A stretch of DNA of 64,000 bases from Lachnospiraceae bacterium (lineage in GTDB: Bacteria; Bacillota; Clostridia; Lachnospirales; Lachnospiraceae): the NCBI GenBank assembly GCA_014804245.1, contig JAAVAE010000005.1, forward strand, positions 1 through 64,000, written 5' to 3'. Positions 1 to 9,347 of the stretch are shown in pieces. Made by a program: the position numbers and the translations under genes. The notes under the pieces are model-generated. The model did not search any database, had not been told where the DNA came from, and saw only the letters and a list, made by a program, of their open reading frames with translations. Position 1 is the first letter of the stretch. Every line of letters starts with the position of its first letter.

Positions 1-173
1 CAATACCGCCCCATCCCCCGCCGCCTATTCCCGCGTCCCGCACCTGAACCCAAACCTGAATTGCCCCGCCGTTACTCTTCACGGAGGAGTCATTAGTCCT
101 CACAGGATTGCTGTTTATCAGATAGCAAAAACTGCGAACATTATGCCACACTTTACAGGCAACCGATAACGTA

Positions 174-310
174 GCACAGGGCAGGTAAATATACCAAAAG
201 GAGTCCCTATAAAAACGTCAGCGCTTGACGAGGTTCTTTCGAGTCTAGCGTCTGCTACGTTTTTATGGAGCGGGAGCGCGACGACGTTGGTATATTTACC
301 TGCCCTGTGC
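174..310 (+). repeat. Family I structured palindromic element, copy 1
   Basis: A 137-bp element bounded by a perfect 24-bp inverted repeat (174-197 with 287-310). Inside it a second stem, ATAAAAACGT with ACGTTTTTAT, continues into a CAG/CTG helix and a hairpin CGCT-T-GAC with GTC-T-AGCG that keeps a T-T mismatch, capped by a loop reading GAGGTTCTTTC. The same core recurs at 26342-26478 and 26613-26751 with compensatory changes. There is no U-tract, so it is not a plain terminator. It lies upstream of the small ORF and mtnA. Bases 1-173 and 311-431 show no gene; bases 1-80 are C-rich. Its nature (mobile repeat or structured RNA) is unknown. Confidence 0.85.
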
Positions 311-437
311 GGACTACTGGCTACCCCGTAAAAAGTACCTAACTATCCCACATACAATCCGCATTGCCTTTTGAAGATTTTACTGATAAAATGAGAGAGC
401 AGGCACATATGCAGCACAACCAAAGGAGTCGATGAAT

Positions 438-626
438 ATGCCACAAAGGTTTTGTAGTGATTCTAAGAATAGAAAACAGGAAAAGAAACGGATAAAGCAG
501 CAAAGGAAAAGAAGAAAGCGTATCAATTCGAGGATAGAAAGGGCAGTGTCATTTCTTGCTATACTGGTATGTGTTGTTTTTTCTGTTCTGGAGGTATTGG
601 AAGAAAGAAAGGGATCTGAAAGATGA
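438..626 (+). CDS. Small basic single-pass membrane protein, coupled to mtnA
   Basis: A 62-residue protein if started at ATG 438, which lies 9 nt after AAAGGAG (422-428). An in-frame ATG at 432 sits only 3 nt from it. Residues 10-36 are rich in Lys, Arg and Gln; a hydrophobic stretch near residues 38-51 is a likely membrane segment, followed by a short charged tail. Its stop overlaps the mtnA start (ATGA at 623-626), which suggests translational coupling. I do not recognise the family. The good ribosome site and exact overlap argue that it is real. Confidence 0.6.
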   Translation: MPQRFCSDSKNRKQEKKRIKQQRKRRKRINSRIERAVSFLAILVCVVFSVLEVLEERKGSER

Positions 627-1702
627 ATGAGAATATAATAGCGTACGAAACAGTGGATTTGTGCGATAATGACGAATGTGTTATTATCATTGATCAGACA
701 AAACTGCCGGGAAAAATGGAACTGATCCGGCTTTCTACGGCGCAGGAGATATGGGATGCAATTTATCTTTTGAAGGTCCGCGGCGCACCGGCAATCGGTG
801 TGGCGGCAGCTTTTGGTCTTTATGTTTTGGCAAGGCAGATAGCGAAAGACGAGACGGAGTTTGATGCTTTCTATGATAAGTTTATGGAACAGAAGAAATA
901 TCTGGATTCCGCAAGACCGACAGCAGTCAATCTGGCATGGGCGCTGAATCGGATGGACCGGATATGCAGGCAGGCGCACGAGGACGGGAAGAACGTAGCT
1001 GAAATTGTAGAGATACTTGGCGAAGAGGCGCGGGAAATCAAGGAAGAAGATATCCGGGTGTGCAAGTCTATCGGTGAATATGGATTAAGTCTTGTAAAAC
1101 CGGGAGATGGTATTCTTACCCACTGTAATGCGGGACAGCTTGCCACCTGTAAATATGGTACTGCTACAGCGCCGATTTATCTGGGGCAGGAGAGAGGGTA
1201 CAAGTTCCGTGTTTTTGCAGATGAGACAAGGCCTCTTTTGCAGGGAGCAAGACTGACGGCTTATGAGTTAAGCAGTGCCGGAGTGGATGTGACCTTAATC
1301 TGTGATAATATGTCCGGTATGGTCATGAAAAATGGATGGATCAATGCTGTGTTCGTAGGGTGTGACCGGGTGGCGGCCAATGGGGATGTGGCAAACAAGA
1401 TTGGAACCAGTGTGGTGGCTGCGGTGGCAAAACAATATGGCGTACCTTTTTATGTATGTGCACCCACATCTACCATTGATCTGGATACGCCTACAGGAGC
1501 AGAGATTACGATTGAACAGCGTCCGCCGGAAGAGGTAACGGAAATGTGGTATCAAGAACGCATGGCGCCGGAAGGAGTGAAGGTATTTAATCCGGCCTTT
1601 GATGTGACGGATCATGAATTGATTACAGCCATTGTGACGGAGCATGGAATAGCAAGGGCGCCTTTTACAGAATCACTTTTAAAATGCAAAGGGAAGAATT
1701 AA
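623..1702 (+). CDS. mtnA: S-methyl-5-thioribose-1-phosphate isomerase
   Basis: 359 residues, the usual length for MtnA of the eIF2B-related isomerase family. It converts 5-methylthioribose-1-phosphate to methylthioribulose-1-phosphate in methionine salvage. Visible motifs are [14 protein letters not shown] near the N-terminus, THCNAG with the catalytic-type Cys168, and [10 protein letters not shown] with the catalytic-type Asp248. It starts inside the stop codon of the upstream small ORF and ends before a hairpin at 1707-1753. No other methionine salvage gene (mtnK, mtnB, mtnC, mtnD) is nearby, so the pathway is either completed elsewhere or the enzyme acts on a related sugar phosphate. Confidence 0.93.
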   Translation: MNENIIAYETVDLCDNDECVIIIDQTKLPGKMELIRLSTAQEIWDAIYLLKVRGAPAIGVAAAFGLYVLARQIAKDETEFDAFYDKFMEQKKYLDSARPTAVNLAWALNRMDRICRQAHEDGKNVAEIVEILGEEAREIKEEDIRVCKSIGEYGLSLVKPGDGILTHCNAGQLATCKYGTATAPIYLGQERGYKFRVFADETRPLLQGARLTAYELSSAGVDVTLICDNMSGMVMKNGWINAVFVGCDRVAANGDVANKIGTSVVAAVAKQYGVPFYVCAPTSTIDLDTPTGAEITIEQRPPEEVTEMWYQERMAPEGVKVFNPAFDVTDHELITAIVTEHGIARAPFTESLLKCKGKN

Positions 1703-1706
1703 ATAA

Positions 1707-1753
1707 AAAAGAGGTATCCTTTTACAGAAAAACTGTTAGAGGATACCTCTTTA
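1707..1753. terminator. Bidirectional rho-independent terminator
   Basis: An 11-bp stem, AGAGGTATCCT (1710-1720) with AGGATACCTCT (1740-1750), encloses a smaller ACAG/CTGT stem. The flanking A-rich left side gives a strong U-tract when read on the minus strand, the direction of the receptor gene ending at 1881. The plus-strand U-tract after mtnA is shorter. Confidence 0.75.
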
Positions 1754-1880
1754 TAGGTTCTGATGCTTCTTATCACCCGTTTAACCTAATACAATACATT
1801 ATGAAATTGCAAGTGGTATAAGCAAGTCATGTATTGTCTGCGGCGCATTGTATATAAGTTATTTGACAGAATAAATTTGT

Positions 1881-3569
1881 TCAAGATTTTAGCTTAAACT
1901 GTCCAACCAATCCTTCAAGGTTATCAGATTGTGCGGACAATTCCTCGCTTGTAGCGGATGTTTCTTGTGCTGCTGCTGAATTATTCTGGATGACTTCAGA
2001 AATTTGTTCTACACCCAGTTCCAGCTGTCTCATAGCGTCTGCCTGAGCATCAGATAATTCACTGATTTCTTTTGTGGAAACTGCCAACATTTTAATCCCT
2101 TCAATAACAGATTCGATTGCGGCAGTAGTTTTTGATGTAATGTCATTTCCATGCTCAATCTCGATAATGGAATTTTCAATTAGTTTCTTTGTATTGATTG
2201 CTGAATTAGCGCTGTCCGATGCCAGCTTGCCGATCTGATCAGCTACAACGGCAAATCCCTTTCCGGCTTCGCCTGCTCTTGCTGCCTCAATAGAAGCGTT
2301 CAGTGACAGGAGATTGGTCTGGGAAGCAATATCTTCAATTTCTGCAATGATATTTGCAATTTGTTTGGAGGTATCATTGATACGCTCCATTGCTGTGTTA
2401 AGAAGCTTGATATCTTCGTTGCTCTTCTCGGCCGCCCGCTCGAATTCTTCTGCATTTTCATGCGAATGCTTGGCTTTTTCTGAACTGTTTACAACTGCTT
2501 CCGTAATATTCTGGATTGTGGCAGTCAGTTCTTCTACGGAGCCTGCCTGATCAGTAGCACCTTCAGCCAATGCCTGTGCACTTTCAGCCATCTGACCGGC
2601 TCCCAGTGCAACCTGTTCAGCAGCTTCATTGATATTTTTCAGTGTGCCGCTTAAAGAAGCAGTAATTGTTTCAAGCGCGTCTGCCAAAGCTTTAAAATCA
2701 CCTCTGAAATCTACGTCTGTAGAAATGTCAAAATTACCTGAGGCAATTTCGCCAAGACCTCTGCTTAATTCATTGATATATAATTTCATGTGTTTAGCAG
2801 CTTCTTTGAAGGCATCTGTCATCTCACCAATCTCGTCGGGATACATTGTTTCAATATCGATGTTCAAATCACCTTGAGCAAGCTTAAGGGATGCTTCTTT
2901 GACATGACTGATAGGCTCTGCAAATAATTTTGCCACATATTTTGAGAACTTTGTTGCTACAATTATAGCCACTAAGGTGACTATAATGATTACAGCGAAG
3001 ATAATAATAGTCTGGAGGTTCAGCGAACTGGAAGCTTTGTTGCCTAATTCCACATTCAAAGCAATCAGTCCCTCCACAGCGGCAGTCAGCTTTTTCAGGG
3101 TTGGTTTGCCTTGGGAAGCCAGAATATCCCGGGCTTCGTCATTTTTATTCTCCATTGCTATTGCCACTACTTCGGTATAGACACCACGGTAGGCGGCAAG
3201 GTTTTCCTCAATGGTGTTAATATATTCCATTTCTTCCGCTGTAGTGCAGTGCTCTTTCATTGCAGAAAATGCTTCATCTGTGAGTTTCTGAGCTTCTGTC
3301 AACTCGGCAACGCATGCCTGCAGGTCAGCTTCCTCCTCAAAAAGAATCAACTCTCGTACAAGAGATGGTTCTTTATTTAGGTATGTACCGAATCTACCAA
3401 TTTCACCTTGGGAAAAACCGTTGGAAACTAAAGCACTGCTATATTCAGCGTTGTGAATAAACAAAAAAATCAAGCCCAGAACGCCTGAGATGCTGGCGAT
3501 GGCTACTACCAAAGTAAAGCAGTATCTAAGCTTTTTTTCTACCTTCATACTTTTTATTTTATTTAACAT
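1881..3569 (-). CDS. Methyl-accepting chemotaxis protein with HAMP domain
   Basis: 562 residues, membrane chemoreceptor that signals to CheA/CheW. Order of parts: N-terminal membrane segment (about residues 13-37), an extracytoplasmic helical region of the four-helix-bundle type, a second membrane segment (about 187-206), HAMP, then a long coiled-coil signalling domain. The receptor hairpin tip is clear: [20 protein letters not shown] followed by [15 protein letters not shown]. The start has AGGAG a few bases upstream. It is monocistronic, with its own promoter at 3639-3666 and a terminator at 1707-1753. Ligand unknown. Confidence 0.93.
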   Translation of the reverse strand: MLNKIKSMKVEKKLRYCFTLVVAIASISGVLGLIFLFIHNAEYSSALVSNGFSQGEIGRFGTYLNKEPSLVRELILFEEEADLQACVAELTEAQKLTDEAFSAMKEHCTTAEEMEYINTIEENLAAYRGVYTEVVAIAMENKNDEARDILASQGKPTLKKLTAAVEGLIALNVELGNKASSSLNLQTIIIFAVIIIVTLVAIIVATKFSKYVAKLFAEPISHVKEASLKLAQGDLNIDIETMYPDEIGEMTDAFKEAAKHMKLYINELSRGLGEIASGNFDISTDVDFRGDFKALADALETITASLSGTLKNINEAAEQVALGAGQMAESAQALAEGATDQAGSVEELTATIQNITEAVVNSSEKAKHSHENAEEFERAAEKSNEDIKLLNTAMERINDTSKQIANIIAEIEDIASQTNLLSLNASIEAARAGEAGKGFAVVADQIGKLASDSANSAINTKKLIENSIIEIEHGNDITSKTTAAIESVIEGIKMLAVSTKEISELSDAQADAMRQLELGVEQISEVIQNNSAAAQETSATSEELSAQSDNLEGLVGQFKLKS

Positions 3570-3638
3570 AAAATTCTCCTATTCTCCCTATGGAAATAGA
3601 TCTAATCTATTTCTCAGATTTTTCATCTGCGAACAGCT

Positions 3639-3666
3639 TAAATACAATACTATATTCTTATGTCAA
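3639..3666 (-). promoter_or_regulatory. Sigma-A-type promoter of the chemoreceptor gene
   Basis: On the minus strand TTGACA (3661-3666) is followed after 16 nt by TATTTA (3639-3644), about 70 bp upstream of the receptor start. The -35 box is perfect and the -10 box moderate. Confidence 0.55.
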
Positions 3667-3779
3667 GGTTCGGGTTCTAAAATGATATACCTATTAATAC
3701 GCTATGATAGACATACGACAAAAATAGAGTCTTTTTTATTATACCACTTTGGAAAAAAAAAACAATTAGATTCGCAAAT

Positions 3780-5150
3780 TCAATAGCCAGAAATTTTTAA
3801 TTCTGCTACAATCTGGACATAGGCTTCAATAACGTCAAATCCTTTGTAATCTTCCCTCTTTAAGTCGATCATATCTCCGTGGGAAATGCCCCGTCTGCCT
3901 GTACTTGCAAAAACCTTTTTAAAATTGCCCCATTGCGCCGACTCTATGCTTACAAGTCCGTCGTTTTTCGGGGCTCTGGCAAGGAACATGAGGAGATAGG
4001 GAATGCTTAAAAGATTGTCTCCGAAGGTATGCTTGACATAGGAAGCATAGCTCTGGTAGTAAACATTCGGCGAATCTTTGTATTTTTCATTAAAACGCTC
4101 ACAAAATTCACTGGAAAGCTGCTTGCTGGCATGATAACAGTCCGGGTTTTGATCGCCTAACTTCCTATATGTGCGGTCAAATAAAGAGGAAATAAAGCGA
4201 TAAACCGTATCGGGCAGCCGGTTTAAAATGCTTAAAAGCTCCGAGCCTCTGTGAGGGGTGGATATGGTGGTCAGGGATGCAATCTGATTATCCATGTGTA
4301 AGCCCGAAATCAGATAGCGGGCGTCGAGACCGCCTTTGGAGTGTGCAATGATATTTACCTTGTCGCAGTGATTCTCAAGAAGTACTTTTTCAATTGTCTT
4401 TTTAATGGTCAGGGCATTGTTCTCGATGGTTCCCCATGCTTCCTGGTGACCATAGTAGACGGAGGCGCCGTTGCGCGAAAGTTCTTTTGGAATCCGTCCC
4501 CAGTAATTGAAATACTGGAGATCACGGAAACCGATACCGTGAAGCATGATAATGGGATATCTGGTAGCACAGACATTTGAATCCGCACGGATAAGTCTGT
4601 TTTCAAAACGGAATACTTCCGCGTCATATTCTATTTTCGCTCTTTTGCTTAAGTATTTTGCAGGGATAAGATGAAGGAAGGGGATCCATATAAAGAAGAA
4701 AATCAGAACCCTTTTCCACACACCCAGGCTGCGGCAGGTACATAGGATGCGGATGCAGCCATTCAAAATGAGAAAGTAAAAGAAGAAAAAGGCCAGCACA
4801 GCGTCAAATAAAACGGTAGACGTGCCGCCGCCGGAAAATAGATAAAGGGCATAATTGTATAATTTAAAAAAGTAAAGAAAAGGCTGCGCCAGAATGCCCC
4901 AGAAGCACAGGCGGAAAATTCGTGTTCCGCCGTTCATGATTTTAAGACGGAGGGATGCATGGTTTCTATCCCTATAGGGCATGATGTGCAGGCAGCATAA
5001 GACGACTATGTATATGAGGACGAGCGATAGGGCAGAGGAGGCATATAGGAAGGACCACATATGCTCTATTTCGAGAAATTCATAACACAAGCTATAGATG
5101 AGACTATCCAGCAGATGCAATAAAAGGACAATATGGGGTAAAAATATCAT
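3780..5150 (-). CDS. Membrane-anchored alpha/beta-hydrolase (triacylglycerol lipase-like)
   Basis: 456 residues. The first about 170 residues hold several hydrophobic segments, followed by an alpha/beta-hydrolase domain resembling class-2 bacterial lipases. The oxyanion-hole motif is HGIG (204-207), and the nucleophile elbow AHSKGG gives Ser271. KNDGLVS and ISHGDM near the C-terminus supply plausible catalytic Asp and His. Predicted to hydrolyse acyl esters at or outside the membrane. It is transcribed divergently from the cellobiose phosphorylase gene and shares a 180-bp intergenic region with it. Substrate not predictable from sequence. Confidence 0.8.
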   Translation of the reverse strand: MIFLPHIVLLLHLLDSLIYSLCYEFLEIEHMWSFLYASSALSLVLIYIVVLCCLHIMPYRDRNHASLRLKIMNGGTRIFRLCFWGILAQPFLYFFKLYNYALYLFSGGGTSTVLFDAVLAFFFFYFLILNGCIRILCTCRSLGVWKRVLIFFFIWIPFLHLIPAKYLSKRAKIEYDAEVFRFENRLIRADSNVCATRYPIIMLHGIGFRDLQYFNYWGRIPKELSRNGASVYYGHQEAWGTIENNALTIKKTIEKVLLENHCDKVNIIAHSKGGLDARYLISGLHMDNQIASLTTISTPHRGSELLSILNRLPDTVYRFISSLFDRTYRKLGDQNPDCYHASKQLSSEFCERFNEKYKDSPNVYYQSYASYVKHTFGDNLLSIPYLLMFLARAPKNDGLVSIESAQWGNFKKVFASTGRRGISHGDMIDLKREDYKGFDVIEAYVQIVAELKISGY

Positions 5151-5330
5151 TTTCCGTTCTCTCTTCCTGTTCCACGAATTTTCTTTTGAATTGATTGCTT
5201 TATTTTATCACAATCCGCCTGTAAGAACAAATCCAGAATAACAAGAATCGTCAAATATTCACATGAATGACAATACCGCAAAGATAATTGAAAAGCTATA
5301 ATAAAATCAGCAGGAAGGGAGGTATTTGCG

Positions 5331-7766
5331 ATGCAATATGGGCATTTTGACGATAAGAACAGAGAGTATGTGATTGACAGGATTGATCTTCCGACTTCAT
5401 GGACCAATTATCTGGGGGTGGAGGACACCTGCGTTGTGGTCAACCACACAGCAGGCGGGTACATGTTTTATAAGACGCCTGAGTATCACAGGGTGACGAG
5501 ATTTCGAGGTAACAGCGTTCCGATGGACCGTCCTGGTCATTATGTATATCTGAGAGATTCTGAAAGCGGAGATTACTGGAGCATTTCCTGGCAGCCTGTA
5601 GGAAAGTCCCTAAAGGAGGCCGATTATACCTGCCGCCACGGGCTTTCTTATACCACCTACGAATGCGGATACAGTGATATCAGGGCAAGCCAGACGCTTC
5701 TCGTGCCGATTGGAGATGCTCTGGAATTATGGGATGTAAAAATTAAGAATGAAGGCAAGGTGACGAGAAGTCTGCAGGTGTTTTCATATTGCGAGTTTTC
5801 TTTCCATCATATTATGATAGACAATCAGAATTTCCAGATGAGCATGTACTGTGCGGGGAGCAGCTATGAGGATGGCATCATAGAGCATGATCTTTTTTAT
5901 GAGGAATTTGGATATCAGTATTTTACTATGAGCGAGATGCCGGATGGATTTGACTGTCTGCGTGACAAGTTTCTTGGTCTGTACCATACAGAGGACAATC
6001 CGCAGGCGGTGATTGACGGAAAATGCAGCGGTTCCTTTGAAAAAGGAAATAATCACTGCGGCAGTCTTCAAAAGGATATCGTGCTTGCGCCCGGGGAAGA
6101 AAAGAGAATTATTTTTATTTTAGGAGAGGGAAACCGGGAAGCAGGAAAAAAGGCAAGAGAAAAATACAGTGATTTTAAAGCGGTGGATCATGCGTATGAC
6201 CGGCTTCGCGCTTATTGGGATAAGAAGCTTGGCAAGCTTCAAATCTGTACGCCTAATCAGGGGATGAATACACTGATTAACATATGGACTTTGTATCAGG
6301 CGGAAATCAATGTGATGTTTTCAAGATTTGCTTCTTTTATTGAGGTAGGAGGAAGAACCGGTCTGGGATATCGGGATACGGCGCAAGATGCAATGACGAT
6401 TCCCCATTCTAATCCAGAGAAGTGTAAACAGAGAATTGTGGAACTGCTTAAAGGATTGGTATCATCAGGGTATGGACTGCACTTATTCCAGCCGGAATGG
6501 TTTGAAGATCATAAAAAGGAAAAGCCATTCAAGTCTCCTACGGTCATACCTGAATTTAACAAAGGCAATATGATTCACGGAATAGAAGATGCCTGTTCGG
6601 ATGATGCCCTCTGGCTGGTTTCTGCCATTACAGAATATGTAAAGGAAACGGGTGATATGGACTTTATAGATCAGATAATCACCTATGCAGATGCAGGGGA
6701 AGGAACCGTCTATGAGCATATGACGAGGATCCTGGATTTTTCCGATGAGCAGGTGGGGCAGCAGGGCATCTGTAAAGGGCTCCGGGCAGATTGGAATGAC
6801 TGTCTGAACTTAGGCGGCGGCGAAAGTGCCATGGTGTCATTTCTTCATTATTGGGCAATTCAGAATTTCCTTCAGATTGCTGAATATCTGGGCAGGAAAA
6901 AGGATGTGGAAAAGTATGCTGCTATGGCAGAAAAAGTGAAAAAAGTCTGTGATGAGCAGCTTTGGGACGAAGAGTGGTTCATCAGGGGAATCACCAGAAA
7001 CGGGAAAAAAATAGGAACAAAGAAAGATAAAGAGGGGAAGGTTCATCTGGAGTCCAATGCATGGGCAGTACTATCCGGAGCCGCTGATTTGGAAAAAGGA
7101 ATTAAAGCAATGGACAGCGTAAGAGAATACCTTTTTACTCCTTATGGAATTATGCTCAATGCACCGGCTTATACTGTCCCTGATGATGATATTGGATTTG
7201 TGACAAGAGTCTATCCGGGACTGAAAGAGAATGGAGCCATCTTTTCCCATCCCAACCCATGGGCATGGGCAGCAGAATGCAGGCTTGGAAGAGGTGATCG
7301 GGCAATGGAATATTACGATGCGCTGTGCCCTTATTATCAGAATGACCGGATAGAAGTGAGGGAGGCAGAGCCTTATTCCTATTGTCAGTTTGTGATGGGC
7401 AGAGATCATACAGGATTTGGGAGGGCAAGACATCCTTTTATGACAGGTACAGGCGGATGGGCTTATTTCAGCGCTACGCGGTATATTTTGGGCATCAGAC
7501 CTCAGCTGGATCATCTGGAACTGGACCCCTGTATTCCTGCCGATTGGAAAGGATTTTCGGCTGACAGAGTATGGAGGGGCGCTATGTTCCATATAAGTGT
7601 GGAAAATCCGGACAAAATGATGAAGGGGGTAAAGGAAATCTGGCTGGACGGTCAGAAGGTGGAAAAAATTCCGGCGATGGAAGCCGGATCGGAACATCAG
7701 GTAAGGGTGGTTATCGGAAAGGCAGACATCCAAGGGCAGAATGAAGAGGCGTCAGACCTGGAGTAG
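5331..7766 (+). CDS. cbp: Cellobiose phosphorylase (GH94)
   Basis: 811 residues, the size of ruminococcal and clostridial cellobiose phosphorylases, with their characteristic start MQYGHFDDKNREYVI. The enzyme splits cellobiose with phosphate into glucose and glucose-1-phosphate in the cytoplasm. The conserved RADWNDCLN segment (485-493) carries the expected general acid, Asp490, followed by GGGESA. The start is set by AAGGGAGG (5315-5322) 8 nt upstream. The next gene is a phosphohexomutase that could convert the glucose-1-phosphate product to glucose-6-phosphate. Other GH94 specificities (cellodextrin, laminaribiose) cannot be fully excluded. Confidence 0.88.
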   Translation: MQYGHFDDKNREYVIDRIDLPTSWTNYLGVEDTCVVVNHTAGGYMFYKTPEYHRVTRFRGNSVPMDRPGHYVYLRDSESGDYWSISWQPVGKSLKEADYTCRHGLSYTTYECGYSDIRASQTLLVPIGDALELWDVKIKNEGKVTRSLQVFSYCEFSFHHIMIDNQNFQMSMYCAGSSYEDGIIEHDLFYEEFGYQYFTMSEMPDGFDCLRDKFLGLYHTEDNPQAVIDGKCSGSFEKGNNHCGSLQKDIVLAPGEEKRIIFILGEGNREAGKKAREKYSDFKAVDHAYDRLRAYWDKKLGKLQICTPNQGMNTLINIWTLYQAEINVMFSRFASFIEVGGRTGLGYRDTAQDAMTIPHSNPEKCKQRIVELLKGLVSSGYGLHLFQPEWFEDHKKEKPFKSPTVIPEFNKGNMIHGIEDACSDDALWLVSAITEYVKETGDMDFIDQIITYADAGEGTVYEHMTRILDFSDEQVGQQGICKGLRADWNDCLNLGGGESAMVSFLHYWAIQNFLQIAEYLGRKKDVEKYAAMAEKVKKVCDEQLWDEEWFIRGITRNGKKIGTKKDKEGKVHLESNAWAVLSGAADLEKGIKAMDSVREYLFTPYGIMLNAPAYTVPDDDIGFVTRVYPGLKENGAIFSHPNPWAWAAECRLGRGDRAMEYYDALCPYYQNDRIEVREAEPYSYCQFVMGRDHTGFGRARHPFMTGTGGWAYFSATRYILGIRPQLDHLELDPCIPADWKGFSADRVWRGAMFHISVENPDKMMKGVKEIWLDGQKVEKIPAMEAGSEHQVRVVIGKADIQGQNEEASDLE

Positions 7767-7797
7767 GGAGTAAACAGAACGAATGGAGGAAGAGCGG

Positions 7798-9213
7798 ATG
7801 ATCAAATTTGGTACCGGCGGCTGGAGAGCCGTGATAGGTGATGGGTTTACAAAAGAAAACATTCAGATTCTGGCAAGAGCAGTTGCAGATAAAATGCGTG
7901 CAGAAAAGGTAGAGCAGAAGGGAATCGTGATAGGCTATGACCGAAGGTTTCTTTCTAAAGAAGCCATGCAGTGGGCGGGGCAAGTGTTTGCAAAGGAAGG
8001 GATTACGGCCTACCTGATTAACAAGTCGGCGCCTACACCGCTTGTCATGTTTTATGTGATGAAGCACGAATTCCCCTATGGAATGATGGTGACGGCAAGT
8101 CATAATCCGGCAATATATAACGGAATCAAGGTGTTTACAGCAGGCGGCCGTGATGCGGATGAGGTTCAGACCGCGGAACTTGAAAATTATATCAGAGATC
8201 TTACAGACATTCCGCCGGAAGAAATGGATTATGATGAAGCGGTGGAAAAAGGTCTGATACAGGAAATTTATCCCTTAAACGAGTATCTGGATAACATTAT
8301 AGCAGCAGTGGATATGGACAAAATAAGAAGTGCCGGTCTTAAGGTTGCCCTTGACCCTATGTACGGAGTAAGCGAAACTTCTTTGAAAACCATTCTGCTT
8401 ACAGCAAGATGTGACGTGGAGACAATCCATGAAAGACATGATACCTTGTTTGGAGGAAAGCTGCCAGCTCCCACTGCAATGACACTGCGCACACTGCAGA
8501 ATTATGTGATAGACAAGAAATGTGACATTGGTGTGGCTACAGACGGGGACGCTGACAGAATCGGCGTCGTTGATGATACGGGAAGATTTCTTCATCCAAA
8601 TGATATCCTAGTGCTGCTCTATTATTATCTGGTCAAATATAAAGGATGGAAGGGACCGGTGGTCCGGAATATCTGCACCACCCACATGTTGGATAAGGTG
8701 GCGGAAAAGTTTGGCGAAAAATGTTATGAAGTACCTGTTGGGTTTAAGCATATTTCAGCTAAAATGTATGCCATGGATGCGGTAATTGGAGGAGAATCTT
8801 CCGGCGGACTTACTGTGCGCGGGCATATCAAGGGAAAGGATGGAATTTATGCGGCAGCGCTTCTGGTAGAGATGATTGCCGTCACAGGGAAAAAGTTATC
8901 GGAAATCGTCAAGGACATTGAAGCAGAATGCGGCGCCATATCGATGGAGGAGAGGGATTACAAATTTAATCAGGAAAAGAAGGACACCATTCGTAAAGTA
9001 TTGCTTGAAGATAAGAGGCTTCCCGAACTCCCGTTTAAAATTATGGACATCTCCTATCTGGACGGCAGTAAAGTATACTTTGAGAATGGAGGATGGGTGA
9101 CGGCGAGGTTCTCCGGAACAGAACCGCTCCTTCGCATTTTCTGCGAAATGCCCGAAAAAGAGGACGCGGTCAGAATATGTAAGATTTATGAAGAGTTTCT
9201 GCAGCTCTCATAA
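7798..9213 (+). CDS. pgm: Alpha-D-phosphohexomutase (phosphoglucomutase type)
   Basis: 471 residues from ATG 7798, chosen because GGAGGA (7785-7790) lies 7 nt before it; an upstream ATG at 7783 lacks a site. Motifs of the family are all present: phosphoserine loop TASHNP (Ser101), metal loop DGDADR (Asp249, 251, 253), sugar loop GGESSGG and phosphate-binding RFSGTEPLLR. Placed 31 nt after the cellobiose phosphorylase, it most likely isomerises glucose-1-phosphate to glucose-6-phosphate. Phosphomannomutase activity is possible because the family is promiscuous. Confidence 0.87.
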   Translation: MIKFGTGGWRAVIGDGFTKENIQILARAVADKMRAEKVEQKGIVIGYDRRFLSKEAMQWAGQVFAKEGITAYLINKSAPTPLVMFYVMKHEFPYGMMVTASHNPAIYNGIKVFTAGGRDADEVQTAELENYIRDLTDIPPEEMDYDEAVEKGLIQEIYPLNEYLDNIIAAVDMDKIRSAGLKVALDPMYGVSETSLKTILLTARCDVETIHERHDTLFGGKLPAPTAMTLRTLQNYVIDKKCDIGVATDGDADRIGVVDDTGRFLHPNDILVLLYYYLVKYKGWKGPVVRNICTTHMLDKVAEKFGEKCYEVPVGFKHISAKMYAMDAVIGGESSGGLTVRGHIKGKDGIYAAALLVEMIAVTGKKLSEIVKDIEAECGAISMEERDYKFNQEKKDTIRKVLLEDKRLPELPFKIMDISYLDGSKVYFENGGWVTARFSGTEPLLRIFCEMPEKEDAVRICKIYEEFLQLS

Positions 9214-9237
9214 TTAAAAGCAAAGCGAGTATCGTAC

Positions 9238-9274
9238 AGCAGGCAGGGATTGCGAAAAGGAATCCCTGCCTGCT
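9238..9274 (+). terminator. Strong hairpin after the phosphohexomutase gene
   Basis: A perfect 14-bp stem, AGCAGGCAGGGATT (9238-9251) with its complement at 9261-9274. It is followed by only a weak U-rich tail (ATACTT), so termination may be partial or the hairpin may protect the 3' end. Confidence 0.6.
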
Positions 9275-9289
9275 ATACTTATATTATAA

Positions 9290-9314
9290 GGATGGCTGGC
9301 GAAGCGTGACATTC
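9290..9314 (+). repeat. Degenerate 25-bp palindromic repeat
   Basis: GGATG at 9290 and CATTC at 9314 bracket a near copy of the better palindrome at 36425-36449. The two share AAGGATGG, AAGCGTGACAT and CGTT at matching positions. Function unknown; it lies just before the histidine kinase gene. Confidence 0.4.
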
Positions 9315-9347
9315 GTTATATTGTATAAGGAGCAAGGAGGCAGTAAG

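Noticed and set aside
1-80. C-rich left edge as the arm of another family II element
   Set aside because: Composition is similar and a short CCTGAACCC stretch recalls the copy B arm, but none of the conserved core sequence is next to it, and the partner arm would lie outside the window.
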